Shown here: positions 4,694 through 7,172 of the stretch, piece after piece
How the letters are laid out: each line of letters opens with the position of its first letter
Position numbering within the stretch: position 1 is the stretch's first letter
Source of the DNA: an uncultured Eubacterium sp.
Lineage (GTDB): Bacteria; Bacillota; Clostridia; Peptostreptococcales; Anaerovoracaceae
Direction of reading: 5' to 3'
DNA length: 7,172 nt
Assembly: GCA_947367725.1 (NCBI GenBank)
Contig: CANBFZ010000089.1
Coordinates: 1 to 7,172 of the forward strand
Notes under the pieces: generated by a model
Told to the model about the DNA's origin: nothing
The model's input: the letters and a program-made list of their open reading frames with translations, nothing else
Database searches by the model: none
Position numbers and translations under genes: made by a program

Positions 4694-5668
4694 TTAAAGT
4701 TCCAGTTTTCCTGCAAAGTGGCACGCCGAAAAATGTCCGTTACCCACTGCTTTCATCGCAGGCGCTTCTGCCCTGCAGATCTCTTTACAATATTTACACC
4801 TGCCAGCAAAACGACAGCCCGGCGTATCTTCGGTCAAACTCGGCATATCGCCGTTGAGCAGATATTTCTTGCGGTATCGCTCTTTTGGATGGAGCGGCGG
4901 CACAGAGGAAAGCAGCCCAAAGGTGTACGGATGGGTGCAAGACGCGTATACATCCGCCGTTTTTCCGATTTCCATGATTTTACCGCCGTACATGACACAG
5001 ATCCGGTCGCTCATGTACCTGACTACCGACAGATTATGGGTAATGAACAAATAGGTCATGGAAAGTTCGTCCTGCAGCTTGAGAAGTTCGTTCAGCGTCT
5101 GCGCCTGCACCGATACGTCCAAGGCGCTGGTGGGTTCATCCAGCACCAAAAGCTTCGGTTTCAGCATGATGGCGCGGGCAATGCTGACTCTCTGCTGCTG
5201 TCCGCCTGACAGTTCATGAGGAAATCTGTCAAGTAGTTCCAGCCCTATATTAATTTTTTCTGCCGTCTCGAAAATTAAATCCTTCGCGGTCTCTTTGGTA
5301 TAGCCGTTAATCAAAAGCGGTCTTTCCAAAGAACGGTAAATGGAAGAACGCGGATTCAGCGATGACGCAGGATCCTGAAACACCGCTCCCACGCTTTGCC
5401 GCAGGGCTTTTTTGTTTTTCTTGTCCCATACATCGAGTCCGTCCAAATAAATGGTGCTCTCTGTCGGCGGCAAAAGCCCCAGAATCATCTTTGCCAGCGT
5501 GGTCTTACCGCTTCCGCTTTCCCCTACAAGACCTAGGGTCTCTCCCCGGAAAATATCCAAAGTCACATCGTCCACCGCGCGGACAAAGGCATTTTTCTTA
5601 TCTCTGCGCAGAGGAAAGTATTTTTTCAGATGTTCTATTTTTACCAGTGTTTTATCTTCAGTCTGCAT
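4694..5668 (-). CDS. dppF: Peptide ABC transporter ATP-binding subunit, DppF/OppF type
   Basis: This 324-residue ATPase drives a peptide importer as one half of a DppD-DppF pair on the cytoplasmic face. Walker A is GESGSGKT (residues 49-56), the Q-loop VFQDP (Gln98), signature LSGGQQQR (153-160), Walker B LLVLDE (173-178), D-loop SALD and switch His211. The C-terminal oligopeptide-transporter domain begins with THPYT (245-249) and carries four cysteines (285, 291, 294, 298) that in relatives form an iron-sulfur-type cluster motif. I chose the ATG at 5668 because GGAGG lies eight bases upstream; the longer open frame to 5821 only overlaps the previous gene out of frame. The gene overlaps the DppD-type gene by 11 bases, so translation is probably coupled. 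It is 20 bases ahead of the deacylase. Opp, Dpp and Ddp relatives cannot be told apart by sequence alone. Confidence 0.93.
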   Translation of the reverse strand: MQTEDKTLVKIEHLKKYFPLRRDKKNAFVRAVDDVTLDIFRGETLGLVGESGSGKTTLAKMILGLLPPTESTIYLDGLDVWDKKNKKALRQSVGAVFQDPASSLNPRSSIYRSLERPLLINGYTKETAKDLIFETAEKINIGLELLDRFPHELSGGQQQRVSIARAIMLKPKLLVLDEPTSALDVSVQAQTLNELLKLQDELSMTYLFITHNLSVVRYMSDRICVMYGGKIMEIGKTADVYASCTHPYTFGLLSSVPPLHPKERYRKKYLLNGDMPSLTEDTPGCRFAGRCKYCKEICRAEAPAMKAVGNGHFSACHFAGKLEL

Positions 5669-6641
5669 GTTCCATACCTCCCTCCTGCAGCAAGCACGCG
5701 CAGAAATGCTGGTCTGCCACTTCCCTGAGTACAGGTTTTTTCTCCCTGCACAAAGATGTGCAGGAAGGGCAACGGTCCGCAAAATTACAACCTGCTCTTT
5801 CCTCCGCAAGGTTGGGCACAAAGCCCTTGATGGTCTGCAATCTGCCTTCCTCCTTGGTAATAGTCGGCAGCGCTTTCATAAGAAGCCTGGTGTACGGATG
5901 CTTCGGGTTGTCAAAGATTTCAAAGACTTCCCCCACTTCTATCAAATTGCCTGCGTACATAACGCCGACTCTGTCCGCCACGTCCGCCACAATGCCAAAG
6001 TCATGGGTAATCATCAAAATGGCAGAGTCATATTTCTTGCGCAGCTCATTCATCAGCGCAATGATGCCTGCCTGTATGGTTACGTCCAGCGCCGTAGTCG
6101 GCTCATCCGCAATGAGCAGTTTTGGATTTCTGCACAGCATCATGCCGATCATGACCCGCTGCCGCATGCCGCCGCTGATTTCATGGGGATAGGACTTCAT
6201 TCTCGATTCCACATCGGACAGCTTCACATCGCGAAGCATATCAAAAGCAATCTGGTATGCCTTCTCCTTTTCCATCTTCTCGACTAAGAGTCCTTCCATC
6301 ATCTGCGTGCCTACCGTATAAACCGGATTCAGAGAGTCCAGCGGATTTTGGAAAATCATACCAATTTCGCTGCCTCTCACTTTGGTCATCTCCTGCCGGC
6401 TCAGCTCCAGCAGATTTCTTCCGTCGAAGTTGACGGTTCCGCCGCTGATGCTGCCCGGCGATTTAATCAGCTGCATAACCCCCATAGCGGTAGTAGACTT
6501 GCCGCAGCCGGATTCACCGACCAGCGCAAAAACTTCTCCCTTTTTGATATCAAAACTGACATGATCCACAGCCTTGACTGTACCGCCTTGGGTTTCAAAC
6601 TGAATGCACAGGTCTCTGACCTCTAAAAGATTTTCACTCAT
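5658..6641 (-). CDS. dppD: Peptide ABC transporter ATP-binding subunit, DppD/OppD type
   Basis: This 327-residue ATPase is the partner of the DppF-type subunit. Walker A is GESGCGKST (residues 42-50), the Q-loop IFQNP (Gln98), and LDSLNPVYTVG follows as in DppD/OppD proteins. The signature is ISGGMRQR (155-162), where Met replaces the last Gln of LSGGQ as is normal for this subunit. Walker B is LLIADE (175-180) and the switch is His213. The C-terminal domain starts at KHPYTRLL and has cysteines at 285, 291, 294 and 298. The ATG follows AAGGAGGG (6649-6656), a ribosome site that overlaps the stop codon of the permease; 13 bases separate the genes. The final codons hold the ribosome site of the next gene. 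Length and all motifs are complete, so the gene should be functional. Confidence 0.94.
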   Translation of the reverse strand: MSENLLEVRDLCIQFETQGGTVKAVDHVSFDIKKGEVFALVGESGCGKSTTAMGVMQLIKSPGSISGGTVNFDGRNLLELSRQEMTKVRGSEIGMIFQNPLDSLNPVYTVGTQMMEGLLVEKMEKEKAYQIAFDMLRDVKLSDVESRMKSYPHEISGGMRQRVMIGMMLCRNPKLLIADEPTTALDVTIQAGIIALMNELRKKYDSAILMITHDFGIVADVADRVGVMYAGNLIEVGEVFEIFDNPKHPYTRLLMKALPTITKEEGRLQTIKGFVPNLAEERAGCNFADRCPSCTSLCREKKPVLREVADQHFCACLLQEGGMEHAD

Positions 6642-6654
6642 TCTTTTGCCCTCC

Positions 6655-7172
6655 TTACACTTTCAGCCGCGGGTCCAGAAGTTCCTTGACACCCTCGCCG
6701 ACCAGATTAAAGCCGAGCACCGTCCACACGATTGCAAGACCCGGTACCAGAGAAATCCATGGCGCATTTTTGATGTACTGGATACCCTCGGACAAAATCA
6801 TGCCCCAGTCAGGCAGCGGCTGCTGCGCGCCCAGTCCAAGGAAGCCCATGGAAGTGGTCGACAAAATCGCAGACGGCAGCGCCAGGGTTGCCAGGATAAT
6901 AATCGTCGATACCAGATTGGGCAGGATATAGCGCAATATAATGGAAATATCCTTTTCCCCGCAAATCTTCGCCGCTTCAATATAGGAAAGCCCTTTCAGC
7001 GCCTGTACTTTGGCGCGGACAATTTTCGTAAACTGTGCCCAGCTGACCACTGCCACAGAGATGGCAACGTTCTGCGCGCTGGAACCCAGCATCAGTACGA
7101 TGGCCATGGCCAGAATAATCGGCGGAATGGACCAGGTCGTGTCCGTTACAAAGAGTACAATTTTATCTACCG
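6655..7172 (-). CDS. dppC: Peptide ABC transporter permease, DppC/OppC type, N-terminus beyond window edge
   Basis: The frame is open through the right edge, giving 171 visible residues of a permease that is usually about 280-300 long; the membrane-entry N-terminus is missing. The fragment begins inside the BPD_transp_1 domain with TTWSIPPIILAMAIVLMLG. The EAA loop that docks on the ATPases is at visible residues 65-85 (EAAKICGEKD, then RYILPN). The DppC-type sequences GFLGLGAQQPLPDWGMIL and NLVGEGVKELLDPRL end the protein. At least four membrane helices are visible. An internal ATG at 7107 is not the start because homology extends beyond it to the edge. It is the first gene visible in the operon; a DppB-type permease and a substrate-binding protein would be expected further right. 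The stop overlaps the ribosome site of the DppD-type gene, showing tight operon packing. Confidence 0.92.
   Translation of the reverse strand, partial: VDKIVLFVTDTTWSIPPIILAMAIVLMLGSSAQNVAISVAVVSWAQFTKIVRAKVQALKGLSYIEAAKICGEKDISIILRYILPNLVSTIIILATLALPSAILSTTSMGFLGLGAQQPLPDWGMILSEGIQYIKNAPWISLVPGLAIVWTVLGFNLVGEGVKELLDPRLKV

Noticed and set aside
5669..5821. Extended N-terminus of the DppF-type ATPase
   Set aside because: It overlaps the DppD-type gene out of frame and reads as unrelated sequence; the ATG at 5668 has a good ribosome site and fits the family.
3445..6626. Several long plus-strand frames opposite the deacylase and ABC genes, up to about 278 codons
   Set aside because: They are mirror frames of GC-richer genes with strong motif support on the minus strand; none has a convincing ribosome site or recognisable domain.
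1..7172. CRISPR array, tRNA or rRNA genes, insertion-sequence ends
   Set aside because: I looked for regularly spaced repeats, cloverleaf-like segments and transposase frames and saw none.

Overview
The window reads as Firmicutes DNA, most likely a gut Clostridia (Lachnospiraceae-like) genome. Shine-Dalgarno sites are strong (AAGGAGG, GGAGG), the genes are closely packed, and there is a TnpV protein of the type carried by clostridial Tn4451/TnpX-family elements. Base composition changes along the window: 1-850 is very AT-rich, about 940-1610 is intermediate, 1611-2977 is AT-rich again, and about 3050-7172 is clearly more GC-rich. The window is therefore a mosaic, either a mobile or acquired segment set against a resident operon or (less likely) an assembly join.

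Left block (1-850): a divergent pair of membrane-protein genes. These are a DUF421/YetF-family protein on the minus strand, cut by the window edge, and a 118-residue four-helix membrane protein resembling the TIGR04086/YrzE family on the plus strand. The latter is followed by a good intrinsic terminator.

Middle block (about 850-2977): a gene-poor stretch, then tnpV with its own terminator, then a two-gene unit made of a TetR-family regulator and a CPBP (CAAX-type) intramembrane metalloprotease. The two genes overlap by one base. They are driven by a near-consensus sigma-70 promoter whose -10 box lies inside a 32-bp near-perfect palindrome. This looks like an autoregulated cargo module beside a mobile-element gene. 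No recombinase, relaxase or insertion-sequence transposase is visible.

Junction (2978-3317): a graveyard. It holds short overlapping open frames, the C-terminal tail of a uroporphyrinogen-decarboxylase-family (URO-D/MtaA) protein whose front is gone, and a long hairpin.

Right block (3318-7172, minus strand): a tight operon read from right to left. It encodes a DppC-type permease (cut by the edge), a DppD-type ATPase, a DppF-type ATPase and an N-acyl-D-amino-acid deacylase (D-aminoacylase) family amidohydrolase. The inferred role is uptake of small peptides or N-acyl amino acids followed by hydrolysis in the cytoplasm. The URO-D tail lies just downstream in the same orientation and probably belonged to the same operon before it decayed.
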